A stretch of 64,000 nt of DNA from Polaribacter vadi (GTDB lineage: Bacteria > Bacteroidota > Bacteroidia > Flavobacteriales > Flavobacteriaceae). Location: NCBI RefSeq assembly GCF_018861005.1, contig NZ_JAHKQL010000034.1, positions 248,001-312,000 on the forward strand. Reading direction: 5' to 3'. The notes below the pieces were generated by a model. That model was not told the origin of the DNA and did no database searches. It worked only from the letters and a program-made list of their open reading frames with translations. Shown in pieces: positions 16,263-24,852 of this stretch (position 1 is its first letter; every line of letters starts with the position of its first letter). The position numbers were made by a program, and so were the translations under genes.

Positions 16263-18389
16263 ATGTTTCTAAATAGAAGTTTAGTCGTACTTTTTTTTTC
16301 AATAACTACAATAAGTTATGCTCAAGAGCAAAAAAAAGATAGTACAGAAGTTACCAATTTAGATGAAGTTGTAATTACTGGTCAATATAACCCAAGGTCT
16401 ATAAAAAAATCTGTACACAATGTAATTGTTATTAAGAGAGAGCAGATAGAAAATCAGGCTGCAAATAGTTTAGCAGATTTATTGAATTTTAATTTGAACT
16501 TAACAATTATACCAAGTTCACAAACAGGTAAGTCTACAATATCATTTTTTGGTTTAGATGCACAATACTTTAATATTTTAGTTGATAATATTCCGTTAGT
16601 AAGTGATAATGGATTAGGCAACAACATCGATTTAACACAAATAAATTTAGATGATATAGAGCGTATTGAGATTGTAGAAGGAGCAATGGGTGTAGAGTAT
16701 GGAGCCAATGCAGTTTCTGGAGTTATAAATATTATCACTAAAAAAAATATAGATAATAATTGGCAAATTAGAGCTTCTGTACAAGAAGAAACTGTAAGTA
16801 AAGAATATGCTTTGTTTGATGAAGGTAGGCATATACAATCTTTAAATATTGCAAACCAACTTACTGATAATTGGTTGGTTAGGTTAGGGGTAAATAGAAA
16901 TGATTTTGCTGGTTTTTATAATGGTAGGCAAGGTGCAAGTTATTACGAAAACGATGGTTTAAGAGGTTATGATTGGTTGCCAAAAGAACAGTTAAACAGC
17001 AATGCTTTTGTACAATATCGTAAAGATAAGTTTCAGTTTTTTTATAAGTTCGAATATTTTAATGAGTTAATTAATTATTATGATGCTACTGTAAGAGCTA
17101 ATATAGATGTTGCAGCACAAACAAGTAATCCTTCTGCTACAGATAGAATTTTTACAACTAATAGATTTGTAAATAATTTAAATTTTATAGGGCAATTAAA
17201 TTCTGGAGCTAACTATAATGTTGCTCTTTCTTATCAAGAACAAAAAAGAAATTTAAATGAGTTTAACTACTTTATTTTAAGTAAAGATAGGAGTAATGAA
17301 ACCGATGAAACTTATCAATCTAGTAAAGTATTATTTTCTAAAGGTAATATTAATAACCTTGTAAAAAGCGATAAATTTAATTTTCAATTGGGTTATGAAG
17401 CCCGTTTTATAACGGGTTTTGATACAGAGTCTTCTGGAGAAATTACAGGAGAAGATAAAGAACAATCACAAAATAATTTTGCTGTTTTTGGTTCTTCTGA
17501 ATATAAATTTTCTGAGAAATTTACACTAAGACCAGGAGTTAGATACGAATACAATTCTTTATTTAAATCTAAAGTTTTGGGTTCTTTAAGTGCGCGTTAC
17601 TTAATGAAAAATGGATTTGAATTACGTGGTAATATTGGTACATCTTACAGAACTCCAAATTTTGAAGAACTCTATTATTATTTCGTAGACTCTAATCATG
17701 ATGTTAGAGGAAATGAAAACTTGAATCCAGAAAACGGATTTACAGCTTTTATCAATCTAAAAAAATACAGTTATATAAATAATATTTCTGTACTAAATAG
17801 TTTAAAAGTTAGCTATTTAGATGTTTCTGATAAAATAGATTTAGCTATTGTAAATACAATCCCTTTACAATATCAATACATAAATATAGATAGTTATAAA
17901 CTTTGGGGAATTACCACAACTAACAGCTTTAAAAAAGATGTATGGACATTTAATTTAGGAGCTACTTTACAAGGAATATCTAGAGTATCAGAAAATGAAG
18001 CAAATGTTGAAGATGAGTTTTTATATTCTTTTCAATTAAATACAAGTGCAACTTACAATATTAAAAAATGGCAGACAGCCTTTACAGTTTTACTAAAACA
18101 TAATGGTAAACAACAAAATTATGTGTCTTCTGGTGTAGATACTGATGGTAATTCAATTTTCACAAAATCTACTACAAGCGCTTATAACTGGTTAGATGCT
18201 TCAGTAAAAAAATCATTTTTAAAAAACAAAATCCAAGTTACTCTAGGAGGTAGAAATCTTTTTGATGTTGTAAATGTAAACGTTAGTGGTACAAATTCAG
18301 AAGGTATTCATTCTGCCAACAACAGTGCATTATTATTGGGTTATGGCAAATCTTATTACTTAAAACTATTATACAATCTTAATTTTTAA
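16263..18389 (+). CDS. TonB-dependent haem receptor (HmuR-like)
   Basis: A 708-residue outer-membrane receptor. A signal peptide (to about residue 22, ISYAQ) is followed by a TonB-box-like EVVITGQY (about 36-43), a plug domain with the motif IEIVEGAMGVEYGANAVSGV (about 141-160), then the beta-barrel ending in an aromatic C-terminus (LLYNLNF). The barrel segment YRTPNFEELYYYF followed by GNENLNPENG resembles the FRAP and NPNL boxes of haem receptors. I chose the ATG at 16263 over a TTG 42 bases upstream. hmuY follows 11 bases after the stop. Haem as substrate is inferred from the partner. Confidence 0.88.
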   Translation: MFLNRSLVVLFFSITTISYAQEQKKDSTEVTNLDEVVITGQYNPRSIKKSVHNVIVIKREQIENQAANSLADLLNFNLNLTIIPSSQTGKSTISFFGLDAQYFNILVDNIPLVSDNGLGNNIDLTQINLDDIERIEIVEGAMGVEYGANAVSGVINIITKKNIDNNWQIRASVQEETVSKEYALFDEGRHIQSLNIANQLTDNWLVRLGVNRNDFAGFYNGRQGASYYENDGLRGYDWLPKEQLNSNAFVQYRKDKFQFFYKFEYFNELINYYDATVRANIDVAAQTSNPSATDRIFTTNRFVNNLNFIGQLNSGANYNVALSYQEQKRNLNEFNYFILSKDRSNETDETYQSSKVLFSKGNINNLVKSDKFNFQLGYEARFITGFDTESSGEITGEDKEQSQNNFAVFGSSEYKFSEKFTLRPGVRYEYNSLFKSKVLGSLSARYLMKNGFELRGNIGTSYRTPNFEELYYYFVDSNHDVRGNENLNPENGFTAFINLKKYSYINNISVLNSLKVSYLDVSDKIDLAIVNTIPLQYQYINIDSYKLWGITTTNSFKKDVWTFNLGATLQGISRVSENEANVEDEFLYSFQLNTSATYNIKKWQTAFTVLLKHNGKQQNYVSSGVDTDGNSIFTKSTTSAYNWLDASVKKSFLKNKIQVTLGGRNLFDVVNVNVSGTNSEGIHSANNSALLLGYGKSYYLKLLYNLNF

Positions 18390-18400
18390 TATAAATAATC

Positions 18401-19483
18401 ATGACAAACAAATTTTTAACTTTTATTTTATGTGTTACAGTGTTTTCTTTTACAAGCTGTAATGATGATGATACACCAACAGAACCAATTGTTATTGTAA
18501 TTGATGGTGCATCAATAGCACCAGAAGTAGGTGGTGTAAATGAACCAAACCAAGTTTATGTAGATTTAAGTACAAGTGCAACAACAGTTGTTAAAAGAGA
18601 TTCTTGGGATCTTGGTTTTTACTCTGGTTCTGAGTTTAGAGTAACATTAAATGGATCACTTTACATGGCAGCTGCTCAATTATCTTCTACAGATATAAAC
18701 GCAGTAAATTCAACAACAGAAGAAGTACAAGAATTACAACCAAAAGTTGCAGTGGGTACTTTTGATGCTGCAAATACTGCTTATGTAGATGCACCAATTG
18801 GTACAATAACAGAAACAGCAATTGCAGAAATTTCTGATACAGATGCAAATAATAATGTGTATTTATTAAACTTAGGATACGAAGTTGGCACTGAAACTCC
18901 AGAAACAGGAAGTGTAGCTATTGCAGGTGATACTAGAGGTTGGAAAAAAATTAGAATTCTAAAAAGCGGATCTGATTATGTTTTACAATATGCAGATTTA
19001 GATGCAACAACTTATAACGAAGTAACTATTGCTAAAAATTCAGCTTATAATTTTACTTTCTTTAGTTTTAATTCAGATTCAGAATCAGTTATAGAACCAG
19101 AAAAACAAAACTGGGATTTAAACTTTACTGTTTTTACAAACGAAATAGAAGGTTATGGTTCTTACGGATATTCTGATTTTATTACAAATAATACAAAAGC
19201 AGACGCACAAGTATACATGATTGATACAGATGTAGACGCTTTTACTTACGATACTTTTACTTTAGCAGATGTTGCAACAGCAAATTTTGTAACAGATCAA
19301 AGAAGTATAGGAAGTAGCTGGAGAAATGGTGGAGGACCAGGTAGTTTACCTTCTTTAAAAGATAATGTTTTTTATGTTGTTAATGATACAGATGGTAATC
19401 TTTACAAATTAAAGTTTTTAGCATTAACAAATGCTGATGGAGAACGTGGTCATCCAGAATTTGTATATAGCTTACTTCAATAA
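18401..19483 (+). CDS. hmuY: HmuY-family haem-binding lipoprotein
   Basis: Surface or periplasmic lipoprotein expected to capture haem and hand it to the receptor encoded upstream. The 360-residue protein has a signal ending in the lipobox FTSC (Cys about residue 20) and an Asp-rich tether. The mature part has the HmuY signature of paired strands: QVYVDLSTSATTVVKRDSWD near 52-71 and EKQNWDLNFTVFTNEIEGYG near 230, with a Gly-rich RSIGSSWRNGGGPG near 305. The haem-ligating residues of Porphyromonas HmuY cannot be assigned by eye. A strong terminator follows. Confidence 0.85.
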   Translation: MTNKFLTFILCVTVFSFTSCNDDDTPTEPIVIVIDGASIAPEVGGVNEPNQVYVDLSTSATTVVKRDSWDLGFYSGSEFRVTLNGSLYMAAAQLSSTDINAVNSTTEEVQELQPKVAVGTFDAANTAYVDAPIGTITETAIAEISDTDANNNVYLLNLGYEVGTETPETGSVAIAGDTRGWKKIRILKSGSDYVLQYADLDATTYNEVTIAKNSAYNFTFFSFNSDSESVIEPEKQNWDLNFTVFTNEIEGYGSYGYSDFITNNTKADAQVYMIDTDVDAFTYDTFTLADVATANFVTDQRSIGSSWRNGGGPGSLPSLKDNVFYVVNDTDGNLYKLKFLALTNADGERGHPEFVYSLLQ

Positions 19484-19510
19484 CTTTCTTTTTGTTTATT
19501 TTTTTTTATG

Positions 19511-19546
19511 AAAGCTATTTAGACTCTGGTCTAGATAGCTTTTTAT
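19511..19546 (+). terminator. Intrinsic terminator of the receptor-hmuY operon
   Basis: A 14-bp stem with one G-T wobble (19511-19524 with 19529-19542) and a 4-base loop, followed by TTTT. It also lies at the end of the convergent YdeI-like gene. Confidence 0.85.
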
Positions 19547-19548
19547 TA

Positions 19549-20124
19549 TTAACGAGCATCTCTAGATTTAATATTTTGTTCGCATAAAGAAATAATATCA
19601 GTTATTCTTTTTTGCCTAGTAGCTGGTCTTTTTGCTTGATGAATCCAATACAAATAGTTTTTTCTATAACTGGGTGCAAAGTTTTTAAAATTGATGAAAG
19701 CAGATTTATTATTATCGAATTCAGTTTGTAAATCATCAGGAATTATCCCTTTTTCTACAAGATCTAAAGCAGTCCAAGAACCATTTTCTATACCTATTTT
19801 AATAATTTCTAATCCACTTTTGTGCATTAAATTATTTGCAGTAAGTTCTTTAATATATTTTTTATTTAAAGCGCTCCAAATACTTTTTGTATTTCTTGGG
19901 CAAAAATATTGTCTGCGTTTGCCATTTCCTAAACTTTTTACGGTAGAATCTATCCAACCAAAACACAAAGCAACTTTAACAGCTTCTTCCCATCTCATAG
20001 ATTCTTCATTATTCTCTACTTTGTAAAATATCAAATAAACACCTTTAAATGTATCATAGTTTTTAGAGAGCCAATTTCTCCATTCAATATCATTTTTAAA
20101 ATAAAGTTCAGGTTTTTCAATCAT
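19549..20124 (-). CDS. YdeI/OmpD-associated family protein
   Basis: A 191-residue cytosolic protein of the YdeI/OmpD-associated family. The typical segments are visible: WRNWLSKNYDTFKGVYLIFYK (about 16-36), the WEEAVKVALCFGWIDSTVK stretch (about 45-63) with its conserved Gly-Trp-Ile-Asp, and FKNFAPSYRKNYLYWIHQAK followed by TRQKRI near the C-terminus. Some members are linked to stress tolerance; the activity is not established. I chose the ATG at 20124; a TTG at 20139 would add only five residues. Convergent to hmuY. Confidence 0.85.
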   Translation of the reverse strand: MIEKPELYFKNDIEWRNWLSKNYDTFKGVYLIFYKVENNEESMRWEEAVKVALCFGWIDSTVKSLGNGKRRQYFCPRNTKSIWSALNKKYIKELTANNLMHKSGLEIIKIGIENGSWTALDLVEKGIIPDDLQTEFDNNKSAFINFKNFAPSYRKNYLYWIHQAKRPATRQKRITDIISLCEQNIKSRDAR

Positions 20125-20415
20125 AGTATAAATATACAATAAAAGAGAATTTTATTTTTTTAAATTTTAAAAGAAGCTTAAAAGAATATTAGAGAAAAAA
20201 GTAGTCTATTTCTAAGGATAAATAAAAATAAATACTTCTATAATTATCTAAAATGATGTTTTTGAGACTATGGCAATCAGATTAATCAATGCCTATAATT
20301 ATCATAATCATAAAAATCGAATTCGGAAAAGCTAAAACCCGAGTTCTACTTGGATTTGGTTTTTGTTTTTTCTAATTTAACAAATATTGAAACTTAAACT
20401 TTATAAAAATATTTT
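20125..20415. other. Intergenic region upstream of the sugar operon, with a stem-loop
   Basis: This 291-base AT-rich region separates the divergent YdeI-like gene from the HAD-glycosidase gene and should hold the sugar-operon promoter. A stem of eight pairs with one wobble (20319-20326 with 20339-20346) around a 12-base loop lies 70 bases before the start codon. I found no exact TAnnTTTG box and no ORF longer than a few codons. Confidence 0.4.
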
Positions 20416-22515
20416 ATGATTTCGAACAATTTAGATTTAGAAAACAATATAAAATTATTATCTTTTGATATCGATAATACCCTAATCGATTTCCACACTT
20501 TTAAAAGTAACTTTACCAAAACTTGGATAAAGTATGCTGATGATTTAGACGTTATTTTAACGTATAATACAGGTAGATTAATTGATGATGTTTTAAGTTT
20601 AATTGATAAAGGTGTTTTACCAAAACCAGACTACATAATTTCTGGAGTAGGTACACATATTTACAATTATAAAAAAGGCGCTTTAGTTAAAGAGTTTAAT
20701 GATGTTTTAGATGATGGTTGGAATCTTGAATCAGTAGAAAGCATTATGTATAGTTTAGATCATCCTATAAGTGAGCAACCTAGCAAATATCAGCATACTT
20801 ATAAAAGAAGTTACTTTTTTCATGATGCAAGCGATGAATTAATAGAAAGTGTATCTCAGAAATTTTTAGATGCAGACATGGATGTTAATGTGGTGTATTC
20901 TGGTAATAAATTTTTAGATATTTTGCCAAAATGGGCCAATAAAGGTAATGCTTTAGAATGGTTGCTAAGAAGGTTAAAATTAAAAACCAATCAAGTTTTA
21001 GTTGCTGGAGATAGTGGTAATGATTCTGCAATGTTCGATTTAAAAAATGTAAATGGAATTGTAGTTTCTAATGCACATGAAGAGCTTTATAATTATACAA
21101 AACACAAAAAAGTTTATCATACAGAAAAAGAAAAAGGAGGTGGTATTGTAGAAGGTTTAATTTATTACAAAGTATTGCCAAAAGAGGCAATAAAAGAAAT
21201 GAATATAGATCATTCAGATGATTTTTTTATTCAAAAGGAATTAGACAATATTGCATCAGAAAATGATGATGAACGTTTAGCTTTAATACAAGAAGGTTAT
21301 GTAAAAGCTGTAGAAGCCTTAAAGAAAAATATAACTCCATTAGGTTTTTCTGCTTGTTCTATAAAAGATAATGTTGCACATGGTACTGATGAAAACTATT
21401 ACAGTGTTTGGGCTAGAGATGGTGCAATAACAGTAATTGGTTCATTATCATTAATTCACGATAAAGAAATTCACGATTGCCAACGTCAAACATTATTAAC
21501 TCTTTTAGAACATATTTCTAGAAATGGTCAAATTCCATCAAATGTAAGAATAAAAGATAACGCTCCAGATTATTCAGGAGTAGGAGGTATTTGTTCTATA
21601 GATAGCGGAATTTGGGTAGTAATTGCATTTTACGAATACGTAAATGTTACCAAAGACATCGATTTTTTAAGAAAATATATTGGTGATATTAAAGAAACAA
21701 TGCGTTGGTTAGGTGCACACGATAGTAATAACGATGCACTTTTAGAAATACCAGAAGCTGGAGATTGGACAGATTTATTTGGTAGAAGCTATAACATTTT
21801 ATATGATGAAATTTTATGGTATAGATCTAATGTTTGTTTTGGTAGAATGCTAGAAATGTTAGGTAATCATGAAGAAGCAGGTGAGTATATAAGATGGTCT
21901 CAAGTAATTAAAAAAGAAATTGTTACCAATTTTTGGCCATCTACTCAACAGCAATTATTTACCTCAGTTTCATTTGCTGAAAAGCAATTTACTTTAGGAG
22001 ATACGTCTTATCTAATAGCTCAAACAACACCATTCGATTTTTCTTGGAGGTGTGATACTCTAGGGAATATTTTAGCATTCTTACATGGTACCATAGATGC
22101 AGAAAAAGCACACCAAACTTTTAAATTTATGTTAGGTGTTGGTGTAAACGATCCTTTTCCTGTTGCAAATGTATACCCAGTAGTAAGTCCTGGAGATCCA
22201 GATTGGAGACCTTATTATACTGTAAATCTGCTGAATTTACCAAACCATTATCATAATGGAGGTATATGGCCTTTTGTAGGTGGTTTTTGGGTGAAATTTG
22301 TTAGTAAACTAGGGTTTAGAGATGTTGCAATAGCAGAGTTACACAAACTAGCATTAATCAATAAAGAAGGTATAAATCATGAATGGGAATTTACAGAATG
22401 GGCACATGGTGTAACAGGTAAACCAATGGGTAAAGCATACCAAGCTTGGTCTGCAGCTCAGTACATTTCTGCTTATCACGATTTAAAATTAACTAAAATT
22501 AAAACTAAAAAATAG
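20416..22515 (+). CDS. Fusion: HAD sugar-phosphate phosphatase + (alpha/alpha)6 glycosidase
   Basis: A 699-residue cytosolic fusion. Residues 1-250 are a Cof/sucrose-phosphatase-like HAD domain: nucleophile motif DIDNTLID (18-25), NTGR (51-54), and GDSGND (198-203) preceded by KGNALEWLL. Residues about 270-690 are a helical-barrel glycosidase with VWARDGAITV (331-340), EAGDWTDLFGR, and a C-terminal NHYHNGGIWPFVGGFW and EWAHGVTG, resembling GH100 invertases and GH63/GH15-type enzymes. Followed after 4 bases by a sucrose-phosphate-synthase-like transferase, it could both dephosphorylate a fructosyl disaccharide phosphate and split the sugar. The exact sugar is unknown. Confidence 0.82.
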   Translation: MISNNLDLENNIKLLSFDIDNTLIDFHTFKSNFTKTWIKYADDLDVILTYNTGRLIDDVLSLIDKGVLPKPDYIISGVGTHIYNYKKGALVKEFNDVLDDGWNLESVESIMYSLDHPISEQPSKYQHTYKRSYFFHDASDELIESVSQKFLDADMDVNVVYSGNKFLDILPKWANKGNALEWLLRRLKLKTNQVLVAGDSGNDSAMFDLKNVNGIVVSNAHEELYNYTKHKKVYHTEKEKGGGIVEGLIYYKVLPKEAIKEMNIDHSDDFFIQKELDNIASENDDERLALIQEGYVKAVEALKKNITPLGFSACSIKDNVAHGTDENYYSVWARDGAITVIGSLSLIHDKEIHDCQRQTLLTLLEHISRNGQIPSNVRIKDNAPDYSGVGGICSIDSGIWVVIAFYEYVNVTKDIDFLRKYIGDIKETMRWLGAHDSNNDALLEIPEAGDWTDLFGRSYNILYDEILWYRSNVCFGRMLEMLGNHEEAGEYIRWSQVIKKEIVTNFWPSTQQQLFTSVSFAEKQFTLGDTSYLIAQTTPFDFSWRCDTLGNILAFLHGTIDAEKAHQTFKFMLGVGVNDPFPVANVYPVVSPGDPDWRPYYTVNLLNLPNHYHNGGIWPFVGGFWVKFVSKLGFRDVAIAELHKLALINKEGINHEWEFTEWAHGVTGKPMGKAYQAWSAAQYISAYHDLKLTKIKTKK

Positions 22516-22519
22516 AAAG

Positions 22520-23794
22520 ATGAAATCAATATTAATGATTTCTTTACATGGATATGTAGGGGCAAATGCAGAATTAGGAAAACCAGATACAGGTGGACAA
22601 GTAGTCTACGTTTTAGAATTAGCAGAACGTTTTAGCAGATTAGGTAAAACAGTAGATTTAGTTACAAGACAATTTGAAGATCAACCAGAGTATGATGATG
22701 TAAATGAAAATTGCAAAGTTTGGCGAATTCCTTTTGGTGGTAAAAAGTTTATCCGAAAAGAAGACATGCACGATCATTTAAAAAAGTTTGTAACCAATAC
22801 TTTAGCTGCCATTAAAAAAGAGAATAAAAAATACGATGTTGTTTATTCTCATTATTGGGATGCAGGTTGGGCAGGTCAAAAAATTGCAGAAGAATTAGGT
22901 ATTTGTCACGTTCATACACCACATTCTTTAGGTTGGTGGAAACAACATACTATGGGTAGTGATATGGATGAAAAAGAAATGGAAAAAACTTATCGTTTTA
23001 AAGAACGTATAAGAAAAGAATATTTCGTTTATCAAATGTGTAATTTTGTGATTGCTACAACTTTACCTCAAGTAGATTTGTTAGTTCAGCAATATGATGT
23101 GTTAAGTAGAAACTGCAGTATGATTCCTCCAGGAATTGATGAAAATCGATTTTTTCCTGTTCCATCAAAAGAAAATGATAAAATAAGATTAAAATACGAT
23201 ATTAACCCAACAGATATTTTGGCCTTAGGTAGAATGGCCCATAATAAAGGTTATGACTTATTGATAAATGCTTTACCAACTGTTTTTGAACTGTGCCCAG
23301 AAGCAAGGTTAGTAGCTGCAATTGGTGGTGATTCTAAACAAGATATAGAAGGTATAGAAAAACTAAAAAAAGTAGCGTCAGAAATTGGTGTTATGGATAA
23401 AATTAAATGGAAAAGCTATATAGAAGATGATGATTTAGCCAATGTTTATAGAGCTGCAAGTATATTTGCAATGCCTTCTAGATACGAACCTTTTGGTATG
23501 GTAGCCATAGAAGCAATGGCTTGTGGTACACCAAGTGTGGTTACAGTTCATGGTGGTTTGTGCGATTTAATAGATTTTGGTAATCAAGCTCTTTTTGCAG
23601 ATCCTCATAGACCTTTAGAGTTTGGTGCAATGATGGCAATGCCTCTTTTATATCCAGATTTAAGAAACGAAATGTCTGTAGAAGGTGCACGTTTTGCGCG
23701 TAGAAATTTTGGTTGGACAGGGATTGCAAAACGAATGCTATCCATCTTTGCAAGTTCTATAAATCAAAGAACCTCAGAAACTAATGTATATTAA
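22520..23794 (+). CDS. GT4 glycosyltransferase, sucrose-phosphate-synthase-like
   Basis: A 424-residue GT-B fold glycosyltransferase. The N-terminal G-K-P-D-T-G-G-Q-V-V-Y motif (about 20-30) is characteristic of sucrose-phosphate synthases and mannosylfructose-phosphate synthases; HVHTPHSLGWWK follows near 130. The C-terminal half has the donor-binding ALGRMAHNKGYDLLI and the E-x7-E motif EPFGMVAIEAMACGTPSVV. It should join a sugar nucleotide to a phosphorylated acceptor, most likely fructose 6-phosphate, given the phosphatase fusion upstream and the fructokinase downstream. The donor (UDP-Glc, GDP-Man or other) cannot be told. Confidence 0.82.
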   Translation: MKSILMISLHGYVGANAELGKPDTGGQVVYVLELAERFSRLGKTVDLVTRQFEDQPEYDDVNENCKVWRIPFGGKKFIRKEDMHDHLKKFVTNTLAAIKKENKKYDVVYSHYWDAGWAGQKIAEELGICHVHTPHSLGWWKQHTMGSDMDEKEMEKTYRFKERIRKEYFVYQMCNFVIATTLPQVDLLVQQYDVLSRNCSMIPPGIDENRFFPVPSKENDKIRLKYDINPTDILALGRMAHNKGYDLLINALPTVFELCPEARLVAAIGGDSKQDIEGIEKLKKVASEIGVMDKIKWKSYIEDDDLANVYRAASIFAMPSRYEPFGMVAIEAMACGTPSVVTVHGGLCDLIDFGNQALFADPHRPLEFGAMMAMPLLYPDLRNEMSVEGARFARRNFGWTGIAKRMLSIFASSINQRTSETNVY

Positions 23795-23804
23795 AAATTG
23801 ATGT

Positions 23805-23867
23805 AAAAAGTAAAGTGAGCAATTGATGTATATTTATTTTAACACAATTTACTCATTTTACTTTTTT
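23805..23867 (+). terminator. Long imperfect hairpin between glycosyltransferase and fructokinase genes
   Basis: Arms 23805-23825 and 23845-23867 pair over about 20 positions with one mismatch and one bulge around a 19-base loop; the right arm ends in TTTTTT. It begins 10 bases after the glycosyltransferase stop, so it could end or attenuate transcription before the kinase gene. Confidence 0.5.
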
Positions 23868-23918
23868 ATTAACTGTACTTAGTTTTTCATTTTATCAATA
23901 AAGAAATTAAAAAAATAT

Positions 23919-24800
23919 ATGGCTAAAATTGTTTGTTTTGGTGAAGTTTTATGGGATGTTTTTCCCACACATAAAAAAATTGGAGGAGCACCATTAAATG
24001 TTGCAATTCGTTTACAATCGTTTGGTAATAATGTAACTATGATTAGTGCTATTGGTAATGATGAATTAGGCAAACCAATTTTAGATTTTATTAATGAAAA
24101 TGGAATAAATAGTAAATTTATTCAAGTTTTAAATGATTTTTCTACAGGAGAAGTAGCTGTAACTTTAGATAAAAAAGGAGGAGCTACCTATAAAATTATT
24201 CATCCAAAAGCTTGGGACAAAATAGCATTTACAACTGAAATATCAGAAGTTGTAAAAGAAGCAGATGCTTTTGTATTTGGTAGTTTAATTAATAGAGATG
24301 AGGTTTCTAAAAATACTTTATATCAACTTTTAGACTTTGCAAAATATGCCATTTTTGATGTGAATTTAAGAGCTCCTTTTTATACAAAAGAGATTTTAGT
24401 AGAGTTGATGCAAAAGGCAAATTTTATCAAATTTAATGATGATGAATTGTACGAAATAAGTGCTTTTTTAGGATCTACATTTTCTAATTTAGAACAAAAC
24501 ATTCATTTTATATCAGAAAAAACAAATACCAAACATATTTGTGTTACCAAAGGAGAACATGGGGCTGTTTTGTTGTATAATAATGAGTTATTTTATAATA
24601 GTGGTTACAAGATTAAAGTAAAAGACACAGTTGGTTCTGGAGATTCTTTTTTAGCTTCTTTAACGAGTAAATTAATTAATGGATCAACACCACAAAAAGC
24701 AATAGATTTTGCTTGTGCTGTTGGTGCTTTAGTTGCACAAAGTGAAGGTGCAAATCCTATTATAAGTGAAAAAGAAATTATTGATTTTATCGGAATATAA
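23919..24800 (+). CDS. PfkB-family carbohydrate kinase, probably fructokinase
   Basis: A 293-residue ribokinase-fold kinase. The N-terminus CFGEVLWDVFPTHKKIGGAP with the di-Gly hinge (about 5-24) is typical of bacterial fructokinases, as is NVAIRLQSFG. The C-terminal signature DTVGSGDSF (near 240) supplies the anion hole and catalytic Asp, with the usual first Gly-Ala replaced by Gly-Ser. It would phosphorylate fructose released by the glycosidase. It follows the glycosyltransferase by 124 bases containing a hairpin, so it may also have its own promoter. Confidence 0.87.
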   Translation: MAKIVCFGEVLWDVFPTHKKIGGAPLNVAIRLQSFGNNVTMISAIGNDELGKPILDFINENGINSKFIQVLNDFSTGEVAVTLDKKGGATYKIIHPKAWDKIAFTTEISEVVKEADAFVFGSLINRDEVSKNTLYQLLDFAKYAIFDVNLRAPFYTKEILVELMQKANFIKFNDDELYEISAFLGSTFSNLEQNIHFISEKTNTKHICVTKGEHGAVLLYNNELFYNSGYKIKVKDTVGSGDSFLASLTSKLINGSTPQKAIDFACAVGALVAQSEGANPIISEKEIIDFIGI

Positions 24801-24842
24801 TTTTATCCATACACAACAATTATGCAATGCATGGATAAAATT
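24799..24842. terminator. Bidirectional stem-loop at convergent gene ends
   Basis: A perfect 12-bp stem (24799-24810 with 24831-24842) around a 20-base loop, AT-rich at the base, between the fructokinase stop and the stop of the convergent lipoprotein gene. Confidence 0.7.
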
Positions 24843-24852
24843 GTATTTTAAA

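Noticed and set aside
19691..20026. 111-codon + strand ORF opposite the YdeI-like gene
   Set aside because: Antisense to a clear family member, no initiation context, no recognised domain.
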